Assembly (NCBI GenBank): GCA_964537555.1
Contig: CAZIAD010000028.1
Coordinates: 1-46,576, forward strand
Reading direction: 5' to 3'
From: CAYRWR01 sp964537555
GTDB taxonomy: Bacteria > Spirochaetota > Brevinematia > Brevinematales > CAYRWR01
Length of the DNA: 46,576 bases
Numbering within the stretch: the first letter of the stretch is position 1; each line of letters begins with the position of its first letter. The position numbers and the translations under genes are program-made. The notes under the pieces were generated by a model. The model saw only the letters and a program-made list of their open reading frames with translations, was not told the origin of the DNA and did no database searches. Positions 39,434 to 46,576 of the stretch are shown one piece after another.

Positions 39434-40513
39434 ATGAAAGTATTATTAAGCGGCGGCGGGACCGGCGGTCATCTTAATCCGGGTATTGCACTCTACCTGG
39501 AATGGAAAAGACAAGGGGCAGACTGCAGATATGTACTGAGAGACATCGATTCCCGGTACAGCATGTGTCAGCAGATCGATCCAGAGGATAAGATCGAGAT
39601 ACATATCCAGGGTATTTCCCGAAAAATATCTCTAAGAACACCCATACATCTGTTAAAACTGGCCGCTGCGTTCTTACAGGTATTTAAAAAGATCCGCAGA
39701 TTCAGACCCGACCTCATCCTGATAACGGGAGGCTATGTATCCAATCCCGTAGCCATGTCCGCCCGGATCCTGGGAATACCCCTGTTCATAGCCGAACAGA
39801 ACTCTGTAGCCGGGACCACCAACCGCTACTATTCAAAATTTGCCCGAAAAGTATACACCAGTTTCCCCCAGGCAGCCAAACTGAGGTGCAGGCATACTCT
39901 GTTCACCGGTAACCCCACCATCTTTAAAAAAGACAGCAGTCTGTCCGAAGCAAAACAATTCTTTGATATATCATCCTTTAAGAAGGTAATCGGTATCAGC
40001 GGCGGCAGTCAGGGAGCAGGAGTTATTAATGACAGTATACTGGAGATCCTTCCCCTGCTCAAAAAGGATAAGATCGCAGTCCTTTGGAGCCTGGGGGCTG
40101 TGGAATTTGACCGTTTAAAAGACAATGGAACGGTCGATAAACTCCAACAGGATTATCCCTTTGTAAAAGCATTTCGTTTTATTGACAAGATGAATCATTT
40201 CTTTACAGCCAGCGACCTGGTCATCACCCGCTCAGGAGCGACTACTATCAGTGAACTGATCTTATTTGAAAAACCGAGCCTGCTCATCCCTATCTATCGC
40301 TCGCCTGATGACCACCAGTTATTGAATGCCCGCTACCTGGAAGAAAGGCACTGCGCTCTCATCCTGGAAGAACCGTCCCTGAATAGTGAAGCCATATGGG
40401 AGAGTATCCAGATAATATTTAAAGAAAAAGCAGAGATGCTGGCAAACATCAAAAAACTGATTATGCCTGAACCGGCTGCTGTAATAGTAAAGGATATCAG
40501 GGATCAGCTCTAA
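39434..40513 (+). CDS. murG: MurG, lipid II-forming GlcNAc transferase
   Basis: A 359-residue glycosyltransferase that adds GlcNAc from UDP-GlcNAc to lipid I, giving lipid II on the cytoplasmic face of the membrane. Signature GGGTGGHLNPG lies at 7-17; AEQNSVAGTTNRY around 119-131; the C-terminal donor domain has GGSQGA near 194-199 and TRSGATTISEL around 264-274. Length is standard. It is away from the usual dcw cluster: the upstream gene is a lipoprotein and the downstream gene is convergent. SD AAAGGA precedes the ATG. No separate promoter is clear. Confidence 0.95.
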   Translation: MKVLLSGGGTGGHLNPGIALYLEWKRQGADCRYVLRDIDSRYSMCQQIDPEDKIEIHIQGISRKISLRTPIHLLKLAAAFLQVFKKIRRFRPDLILITGGYVSNPVAMSARILGIPLFIAEQNSVAGTTNRYYSKFARKVYTSFPQAAKLRCRHTLFTGNPTIFKKDSSLSEAKQFFDISSFKKVIGISGGSQGAGVINDSILEILPLLKKDKIAVLWSLGAVEFDRLKDNGTVDKLQQDYPFVKAFRFIDKMNHFFTASDLVITRSGATTISELILFEKPSLLIPIYRSPDDHQLLNARYLEERHCALILEEPSLNSEAIWESIQIIFKEKAEMLANIKKLIMPEPAAVIVKDIRDQL

Positions 40514-40518
40514 GCGGC

Positions 40519-43401
40519 CTATTCCCCTATCAGTTTAAGCAGCTCATTCCCCTGTTTGGCCCAGGTGGTATCAGGATACTTTGCATCCAGGTTTTTCAGG
40601 TATTTGGCAGCAGATTTCAGATTTCCGTTTTTGTAGAAACAGAAACCCAGTCCATACAGTCCCTGGGGATAGAGAGGGCTGTACTTGTATTCCTTAAACA
40701 GGTCTCCATAGTAGTTGATTGCCTCTACATACCTGCCCTGATCCTGGTTATACTTAGCCATCTCATAGGTAGCAATAGCTGCTTCATCACCTTTGGTGTT
40801 ATCCACGATGACCTGGAACATGGCCATAGCCTTGTCTGTCTCATCGTTTTTCTGATAGAACTGGGCCAGCTTCAGCTGTGCTATAGCTTTAACATCAGGA
40901 TTAGATGCTTTACGGATCAGTTTTTCATAAAACTTTTCAGCATCACCCTGACTGTCTACCTTCATATTAATCTCGGCCAGCTTCATTTCCGCTTTTTCTG
41001 CGTCTACTGTGCCTTTATAGTCATTGACGAGTCGCTGATAGGTAGTCTTGGTCTTCTGCAGATTATTTAATTCATAATATATAGAACCCAGACGGAATAA
41101 AGCATCACTGGCATAGTCATCCTTGGGGTATTTTTCTACATACTTCTCAAAGGATTCTGCCGCCTCCACCTTTTTGTTCATGTTATAATAACTCCAGGAC
41201 AGCCAGTATTGAGAGGCAGAGGCCAGCTCACTGTCTTTAAAGCTCTGGATGAGCTGACGGTAGAATTCCACCGATCTGTCATATTCCGCCCGGTTGTAAT
41301 AATACTCGGCCTGTTTAAACAAGGCTTCAGAGGTATAGAAACTGTTGGGATAATCTGTGACCAGCTTTTTAAAGGCGGCGTTTGACTTATCACTATCCCC
41401 CATGTAGTTGTAGCACCAGGCCATGTCAGAAAGGGCTGCCGGGATATTTGTGCTTAATTTGCGCTTGGTGGCTTCATCGATATAGGACTGATAACTGCGT
41501 ATAGCTTCATCATAACTTTTCAGATTGTAATAACTCTTGGCAATGTACAGCAAAGCTTCCAGCACCGACTGGTCATCACTGTTGGAATCTATGGCTCGCT
41601 GAAAATTCTTAATGGCTGCAGAATAACGGGCCAGCCGGAAGTTACTCCAACCCAGGATATTAAACATTTCGGATTTAGACTCTGATGAAAGAGCCTGTTC
41701 CTCATAAGCAGCCAGATACTTGACCACCCGGTCAAATCTCTCTCCTTTGTAATAGATCCAGGCTATTTTAATAATAGAATCAGCAAAATAGGCAGAGGAA
41801 GAGTAACTCTTGGTGACTTTGGAAAAATTATCTATGGCCGCATCATAGTCTTTGATATTGTATTTTATTATACCTATAGAATAATATGCCAGGGGTACCA
41901 GTTCACTATTGGGGTAGTCATTGATTAAAGACATGTACTGCTCAGCTGCTCTGTTATATTCTTGTTTTTTAACATAGACCCAGGCTATGGCATTTCTGGC
42001 ATCATCAGCCAGGCTCCCATTGGCTCCATCCTTGATCACTTTTTCAAAGCTTTGAATAGCTACGTCCAGTTCTCCCATATCTACATAAGCATTGCCAATA
42101 TACATCTGGATCTCACTGTTTTTATCTGACAAAGGCAGCCTGTGCTGATAATCCTCAAAAGATTTGATGGCTGCCATATAGTCCTTCAGTTTCATCTGAC
42201 TGCGAGCCTTCCAGTATAATGATTCAGCTCCAAATTCTGTATCCGGGTACTGACGGAGCACTTTGTTAAAAGATTTGATTGCCTTATCATAATCTTTTTG
42301 AATATATGCCAGTTCTCCCAGCTTAGTGAGAGACATGGCCACATCCTCAGAACTCCCCAGGCTGGCTATACGGTTATAAGTCGATTCCGCATTATCATAC
42401 TGCTGTGACAAGACATAGCAGGAGGCTATTTCCACCAGTGCTTTAGAGGTATACTGCGAATTTTTATATTCTTTCAAAAGGGTATCAAAACTATCAATGG
42501 CAGCAGGATAATCTTTTTTCAGTTTTGATATCAGTCCCAGTTTAAAGAGGGCCTCTTTACGGTATTCATTATTATCTTCTATCGCGGTCAGTTTTTTAAG
42601 CCAGAGTGAGGCCTGAGTGTAGTCATCAGCCTGAATATAGATCATGGATAAAAAATAGAGAGCATCTGTCTGGTAGGCAAAGTCCTGGATATCCGTCACT
42701 TTTTCCAGTTGTGACTTTGATTTATCATATTCACGGTTCAGGTAATAGGTCTTGCCCAGCAGGAATTGGGCTTCATTCAGGTACTGGCTTTTCGGATATT
42801 TCTGGACAAAAAGCTCAAGAGAACTGATGGCGTATTTATAATCCCGGTCATAGATATAGGATTGCCCCAGTCTTAATTCAGCTTCCTGGGCTATATTGGA
42901 ATCTGGATAATCATTGATGAGTTTTTTAAACTCATCTACTGCAGATCCGTATTTTTTGCTGAGCAATAGGGAGTAAGCGATTGTATAATGGGCATTTTGT
43001 TTTAATCTTTTTTCAGGGTTGGTCTTAAGAAAAGCGGTCAGTTCCCGTACGGCTTTGTCATAATCTTTTTTCTGAAAAAAAGCGTTACCGATCATAAAGG
43101 CGGCACGGTCGTTATACAGGGAATCCGGATAATTATTAATGAGGCGTTTAAAAGCCTGAATCGCAGTCCCGTACTTTTTATCCTGGTAGTAACTCAGTCC
43201 GATATAATAGGCCGCATCATCTGCCAGCTCTCCATTCTCATCCCTGTCAATAGACTTCTGAAAAAAACTTACAGCCAAAGAATACGCACCATCGTTATAG
43301 GCGGATTTACCGGATTTATAATATTTTTGGGCATTGAGATCCATACTATAGAGTGATGACACCAATAAGACCAGCAGAAGACTGAGGACAGTTCTTTTCA
43401 T
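40519..43401 (-). CDS. Large exported TPR-repeat protein
   Basis: A 960-residue protein with a signal peptide (residues 1-24, MKRTVLSLLLVLLVSSLYS) followed by about two dozen tetratricopeptide repeats to the end, recognisable by the recurring pattern Y-x-x-A-I-x-x-F-x-x-L-I-x-x-Y-P-x-S. The repeats are closest in style to BamD/YbgF-type envelope TPRs, where each repeat spacing is 35-38 residues. No catalytic domain is present. It probably forms a periplasmic superhelical scaffold for outer-membrane or cell-wall machinery; the partner is unknown. Its promoter (TTGCCA-17-TATAAT on the - strand, 43458-43430) stands back to back with that of ligA. Confidence 0.92.
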   Translation of the reverse strand: MKRTVLSLLLVLLVSSLYSMDLNAQKYYKSGKSAYNDGAYSLAVSFFQKSIDRDENGELADDAAYYIGLSYYQDKKYGTAIQAFKRLINNYPDSLYNDRAAFMIGNAFFQKKDYDKAVRELTAFLKTNPEKRLKQNAHYTIAYSLLLSKKYGSAVDEFKKLINDYPDSNIAQEAELRLGQSYIYDRDYKYAISSLELFVQKYPKSQYLNEAQFLLGKTYYLNREYDKSKSQLEKVTDIQDFAYQTDALYFLSMIYIQADDYTQASLWLKKLTAIEDNNEYRKEALFKLGLISKLKKDYPAAIDSFDTLLKEYKNSQYTSKALVEIASCYVLSQQYDNAESTYNRIASLGSSEDVAMSLTKLGELAYIQKDYDKAIKSFNKVLRQYPDTEFGAESLYWKARSQMKLKDYMAAIKSFEDYQHRLPLSDKNSEIQMYIGNAYVDMGELDVAIQSFEKVIKDGANGSLADDARNAIAWVYVKKQEYNRAAEQYMSLINDYPNSELVPLAYYSIGIIKYNIKDYDAAIDNFSKVTKSYSSSAYFADSIIKIAWIYYKGERFDRVVKYLAAYEEQALSSESKSEMFNILGWSNFRLARYSAAIKNFQRAIDSNSDDQSVLEALLYIAKSYYNLKSYDEAIRSYQSYIDEATKRKLSTNIPAALSDMAWCYNYMGDSDKSNAAFKKLVTDYPNSFYTSEALFKQAEYYYNRAEYDRSVEFYRQLIQSFKDSELASASQYWLSWSYYNMNKKVEAAESFEKYVEKYPKDDYASDALFRLGSIYYELNNLQKTKTTYQRLVNDYKGTVDAEKAEMKLAEINMKVDSQGDAEKFYEKLIRKASNPDVKAIAQLKLAQFYQKNDETDKAMAMFQVIVDNTKGDEAAIATYEMAKYNQDQGRYVEAINYYGDLFKEYKYSPLYPQGLYGLGFCFYKNGNLKSAAKYLKNLDAKYPDTTWAKQGNELLKLIGE

Positions 43402-43429
43402 GAATGACTCCCGTTTTTTTAATCATTAT

Positions 43430-43458
43430 ATTATAGAAAGCAAGTGCTAAAATGGCAA
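43430..43458 (-). promoter_or_regulatory. Promoter of the large TPR gene
   Basis: On the - strand TTGCCA (43458-43453), 17 bp, TATAAT (43435-43430), 28 bp before the ATG. Confidence 0.7.
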
Positions 43459-43482
43459 GAAGCCCGCTTAAATACTATAAAA

Positions 43483-43510
43483 TTGACTATTCATTTTTAG
43501 GAATTATAAT
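43483..43510 (+). promoter_or_regulatory. ligA promoter
   Basis: TTGACT (43483-43488), 16 bp, TATAAT (43505-43510). It lies downstream of an upstream in-frame ATG, which places the true ligA start at 43533. Confidence 0.75.
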
Positions 43511-43532
43511 ATCTGGCAAGAGAGGTGACGGA

Positions 43533-45563
43533 ATGGAACAAATACAAAAACGGATGAACGAACTGGCTGAACTCCTGGAAAAATATAACCGGGAGTATTA
43601 CCTCGAGGACAGGCCTTCCGTAACAGATCATGACTATGACCTGCTGATGAAAGAGCTGGAGCATCTGGAAAAAGAGCATCCCGAATTCATTATCCCTTCA
43701 TCTCCCACACAGCGGGTCGGTACAGCCCCCCTGTCCCGATTCCAGAACTATACGCATCCCTTCCGCATATACAGCCTGTCTAATGCGCTTAATGAACAGG
43801 AATGGGAGGAATTCTGGGATCGCATGGACAAAGACATACAGGGAGAAGACAAGCTGTTTGCGCGCCCCAGGTATAGCTGTGAACACAAGTTTGACGGACT
43901 GGCAATAGAACTGATATATGAGGAAGGAGTTCTGGTACAGGCTACTACCCGGGGTGACGGCTCTATAGGTGAGTCCATCACTGAGAATGCCCGAACCATT
44001 CGTACTATTCCCCTTCGCCTGGATGCCAGTGTCCCCCCAGTGCTGATAGTATATGGTGAAGTCCTGATGTATAAGCAGGATTTTCTGGACCTCAATGCCC
44101 GGCAGGAAGCAGAAGCCAGGGCCCCCTTTGCCAATCCCCGCAACGCAGCGGCTGGATCCCTGCGACAGCTGGACTCCAGGATCACGGCAGGCAGAAAACT
44201 CAGATTTATGACGTATGGCCTGCAATATCAGGGAGAACATGCCCTGCTGGACAAGACAGACTCACATTACCAGCGAATGGACTATCTGGCCTCGCTGGGT
44301 TTTCCAGTCTCTCCTTACAGGCTGCTCAGTGATGACAGGGATGCGATCACTGCCTACCACCACAAATGGGAGCAGGAACGTCCGGAACTGCCTTATGATA
44401 TTGACGGAGTGGTCATTAAACTGGATTCCAGATCTCAGCAGGAGGAAATCGGTTATGATGCAAAGTCTCCTAAATGGGCCATAGCCTATAAGTTTAAACC
44501 TATGACCGGGACCACCGTACTCAGAGAGGTAGAGTTTTCTGTAGGACGCACCGGAGTAATCACGCCCACGGCAATCTTTGACCCTGTCACTCTGTCCGGA
44601 GCTCGTATTAGCAGGGCTACTCTGCATAACTTCGACGAGATCCGGAGACTGGACCTGCATCTGGGTGATACTATACTGGTAGAACGCAGTGGAGATGTCA
44701 TACCTAAAATCACCGGTGTCCTCGCAGAGAAAAGAATAACGGGTAGTACGCTGATAGCCCCTCCTCTGGAATGCCCTGACTGTGGCTCCGCGGTCCAACA
44801 GATGGAAGGAGAGGTAGCCTATAAATGCTCTAACACATCCTGCCCCGGAGTACAGAGAGAGATCATACAGTATTTCGTTTCCAAATCCGCATTTGATATC
44901 GAGGGACTGGGGCAGGAGATATCGGCGCGCCTCCTGGATCTGGGTTATCTCCACGATGTCCTGGACATCTTCCGGCTCCATGAGTTTAAAGAGCAGCTCC
45001 TGGCCCTGGACCGTTTTGGTGAAAAAAGTGTGGAAAACCTTTTGAGTAATATTGAAAGATCTAAAAAAATAGAATACTGGCGTTTCATAAATTCCCTGGG
45101 AATCAAGTATGTAGGCCAGGAGACAGCCCGATTACTGGCGCGTCACTTTAATCCGGTCGAGAAGCTGTTGACAGTCACAGAAGCCCAGTTAGTGGCGATA
45201 GATGGCATTGGAGACACAGTAGCCCGGGGAATCCTGGAATACTGGGCGGAGGATAAAAACTGCCATCGGGTGTGGAAGATGCTGGACCTGGGAGTAGACC
45301 TGCAATATCCGCAGTCTATCGATGCCGAAGACTCCCCTATCCGGGGCTGGAAGATCGTATTTACCGGAAAGGCTGAGAACTTGTCCCGGGATGAATTCAA
45401 AGAGCTGGTGCGCAGCCGGGGAGCAAACCCCGGAGATTCAGTGTCTTCAAATACTGACCTGGTAGTAGCAGGAGAAAACGCCGGATCCAAACTGGCCAAA
45501 GCCCGAAAACTGGGTATAAGGATAATGAGCCCGGACGAATTTTTATCATTTCTGGCTGAATAA
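43533..45563 (+). CDS. ligA: NAD-dependent DNA ligase
   Basis: A 676-residue LigA, which seals nicks during replication and repair with NAD+. Domains in order: N-terminal Ia domain with NREYYLEDRPSVTDHDYD (19-36), the adenylation domain with nucleophile Lys119 in CEHKFDGLAIEL, the OB fold, a four-Cys zinc finger (CPDC ... CSNTSC), helix-hairpin-helix repeats, and a C-terminal BRCT domain. The start at 43533 is preceded by GAGGTGACGGA and lies after the promoter; an 27-codon longer frame is rejected. Length is close to E. coli LigA (671). Confidence 0.97.
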   Translation: MEQIQKRMNELAELLEKYNREYYLEDRPSVTDHDYDLLMKELEHLEKEHPEFIIPSSPTQRVGTAPLSRFQNYTHPFRIYSLSNALNEQEWEEFWDRMDKDIQGEDKLFARPRYSCEHKFDGLAIELIYEEGVLVQATTRGDGSIGESITENARTIRTIPLRLDASVPPVLIVYGEVLMYKQDFLDLNARQEAEARAPFANPRNAAAGSLRQLDSRITAGRKLRFMTYGLQYQGEHALLDKTDSHYQRMDYLASLGFPVSPYRLLSDDRDAITAYHHKWEQERPELPYDIDGVVIKLDSRSQQEEIGYDAKSPKWAIAYKFKPMTGTTVLREVEFSVGRTGVITPTAIFDPVTLSGARISRATLHNFDEIRRLDLHLGDTILVERSGDVIPKITGVLAEKRITGSTLIAPPLECPDCGSAVQQMEGEVAYKCSNTSCPGVQREIIQYFVSKSAFDIEGLGQEISARLLDLGYLHDVLDIFRLHEFKEQLLALDRFGEKSVENLLSNIERSKKIEYWRFINSLGIKYVGQETARLLARHFNPVEKLLTVTEAQLVAIDGIGDTVARGILEYWAEDKNCHRVWKMLDLGVDLQYPQSIDAEDSPIRGWKIVFTGKAENLSRDEFKELVRSRGANPGDSVSSNTDLVVAGENAGSKLAKARKLGIRIMSPDEFLSFLAE

Positions 45564-45629
45564 TACTCCTCACGGGTAATTAAACCCCGCGCCTGTATCA
45601 ATGGCAGCCCGATCGCTTAAAGAGATTTT

Positions 45630-46202
45630 TTAGATAGTGAAATCTTCGGGCCTCATGATCCTGATCCCTTTTACTTCAGCTTCTTTTAATTCCTTTAAGA
45701 CTGCAATATTGACGATCAACAGTACAGGATATTCTTTTAGCCAGAATAACAAGGCCTGTCCAGGGATTTTTGCTGTATCCAATGCCAGGAAATCAATAGA
45801 CTCGATCTGATCCGGAAAATCAGGATCGGTCATTATCTCACATGCATCTCTGTCCAATACTTCATAAATCCCTTTGATATGAGCAAAACTATAGGTATCC
45901 TTTATTTCAGGAGGTGCACCTGCTATTGTTACAGGATAATAATCAATATTGGTTAATCCGGCTTTATTAAAGGCCTCTATGACCTTGTCCACTACCACCA
46001 GGCCCATGGCAGGAACATAGATGATATCAAAAAATTCAGATCCTTCTTTGACCTGTAGTGAGATAGGCAGCTCGGGCTTCTTTTTCAATTCCAGGCCTCT
46101 GTTTTGAAGCCCCAGGCCCAGGGTATCCACCAGAGTCTCATTTTCCAGTTCCAGCTCTACACTGTCTTCGCTGATTGCCTCATTCACCCATAGTGCATAC
46201 AT
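45630..46202 (-). CDS. Putative immunity-like protein (DUF1629-type)
   Basis: A 190-residue cytosolic protein. Its plan resembles the Imm11/DUF1629 immunity family: an N-terminal strand region, FFDIIYVPAMGLVVVDKVIEAFNKAGLTNIDYYPV around 58-92, and a tail in which VLKELKEAEVKGIRIMRPEDF gives the closing helix and strand. Such proteins often protect against polymorphic toxins but also occur alone. No toxin gene is visible in the window. SD AAGGAG precedes the ATG. The resemblance is from memory of patterns and needs a profile search. Confidence 0.6.
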   Translation of the reverse strand: MYALWVNEAISEDSVELELENETLVDTLGLGLQNRGLELKKKPELPISLQVKEGSEFFDIIYVPAMGLVVVDKVIEAFNKAGLTNIDYYPVTIAGAPPEIKDTYSFAHIKGIYEVLDRDACEIMTDPDFPDQIESIDFLALDTAKIPGQALLFWLKEYPVLLIVNIAVLKELKEAEVKGIRIMRPEDFTI

Positions 46203-46273
46203 AATCCACTCCTTTTCTCATATTAAATTATTTATAGTATATCTCAAAATCTTCATACTTCAAATAGTTCAGA

Positions 46274-46576
46274 TTATTTTTTTCTGAAACCGGGAAATAA
46301 TTTATAGAACAGGAGAAATTTATGCCCCAGGTCACGGTAGAAGCCCACGGTTTCCAGGGCCTTTTGAATAGCTTCATTGACCGGGTACATGCGCTGTCCC
46401 CACTCGGGATGTATATTGGCCAGACGCTGCTGATATTCTCCGTACATAGGGGCCTTCCTGCCCTGATCCAGGCGGTGCTGCATCAATGCCAGGGTCTCTG
46501 ACTGACCCTCCTTCATGATCCCACAGGCTACCACCCGGGGCTGGCCGGATCGGTCCCTGCGGGCCGAAAATCCAAA
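46274..46576 (-). CDS. 3' part of a gene cut by the window edge
   Basis: The last 100 codons of a - strand reading frame that stays open to the window edge, so the gene starts outside. The visible part begins FGFSARRDRSGQPRVVACG and ends in a basic tail (LLFYKLFPGFRKK). A GTG within it (46534) could look like a start, but no SD precedes it. The segment is helical, hydrophilic and not recognised. It reads in the same direction as the immunity-like gene, 72 bp upstream of it. Confidence 0.6.
   Translation of the reverse strand, partial: FGFSARRDRSGQPRVVACGIMKEGQSETLALMQHRLDQGRKAPMYGEYQQRLANIHPEWGQRMYPVNEAIQKALETVGFYRDLGHKFLLFYKLFPGFRKK

Noticed and set aside
43452..43532. Longer ligA start
   Set aside because: The added residues precede the promoter and do not resemble LigA.

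Overview
The window reads as a piece of a Gram-negative-type bacterial chromosome, most likely a spirochaete or close relative. This is inferred from several traits: many short lipoproteins with a plain lipobox, a roughly 447-residue phosphofructokinase with the G/K active-site pair seen in spirochaetal and trypanosomal enzymes, a long signal-peptide TPR protein, tRNA genes without encoded CCA, and a host region of moderate GC. No rRNA or marker protein proves the phylum.

Region 1 (1 to about 12.2 kb) is one end of an integrated mobile element, probably a prophage or phage-derived island. A leftward replication operon encodes an excisionase-like HTH protein, an unknown protein, a Lar-type zinc protein, a 35-residue membrane peptide, small unknowns, a C5 DNA methyltransferase, a primase-helicase and a small sigma-like protein. 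Downstream lie five TTGGCAT iterons. A rightward S24-type repressor gene faces it across a compact control region, where the early promoter is surrounded by three repressor-like operators. Between that promoter and the first early gene is a leader of about 450 nt full of hairpins. It contains a terminator-like hairpin, complementary loop sequences in three places, and what looks like an antisense RNA with its own promoter and terminator. Rightward of the repressor are a lipoprotein, two pairs of small unknown genes, and an AT-rich restriction cassette (C5 methyltransferase, endonuclease, Vsr).

Region 2 (12.4 to 25.8 kb) is housekeeping: UPF0178 and YjbQ family proteins, a large membrane protein, tRNA-Lys and tRNA-Asn, yajC-secD-secF, argG, a metallophosphoesterase homologue with altered metal ligands, uvrB, a lipoprotein and a MarC-family protein.

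Region 3 (25.8 to 28.4 kb) has tRNA-Pro followed by a second, broken copy of the tRNA ends and terminator. Between the broken ends is a run of hairpins, two of which carry the loop motif CACGGATG, a match to the CsrA/RsmA consensus. After it comes a fusion of a SAM methyltransferase and a D-Ala-D-Ala-ligase-like ATP-grasp domain.

Region 4 (28.4 to 46.6 kb) is core metabolism and signalling: a small membrane protein with a cysteine-rich tail, the proton-translocating transhydrogenase in three genes, phosphofructokinase, an HD-GYP response regulator next to a 7TM-PAS-SpoIIE phosphatase, DinB, two TPR proteins, a small lipoprotein, MurG, LigA, an immunity-protein-like gene and a gene cut by the window edge. 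Sigma-70-like promoters can be read in front of many host genes, and they settle several start sites.
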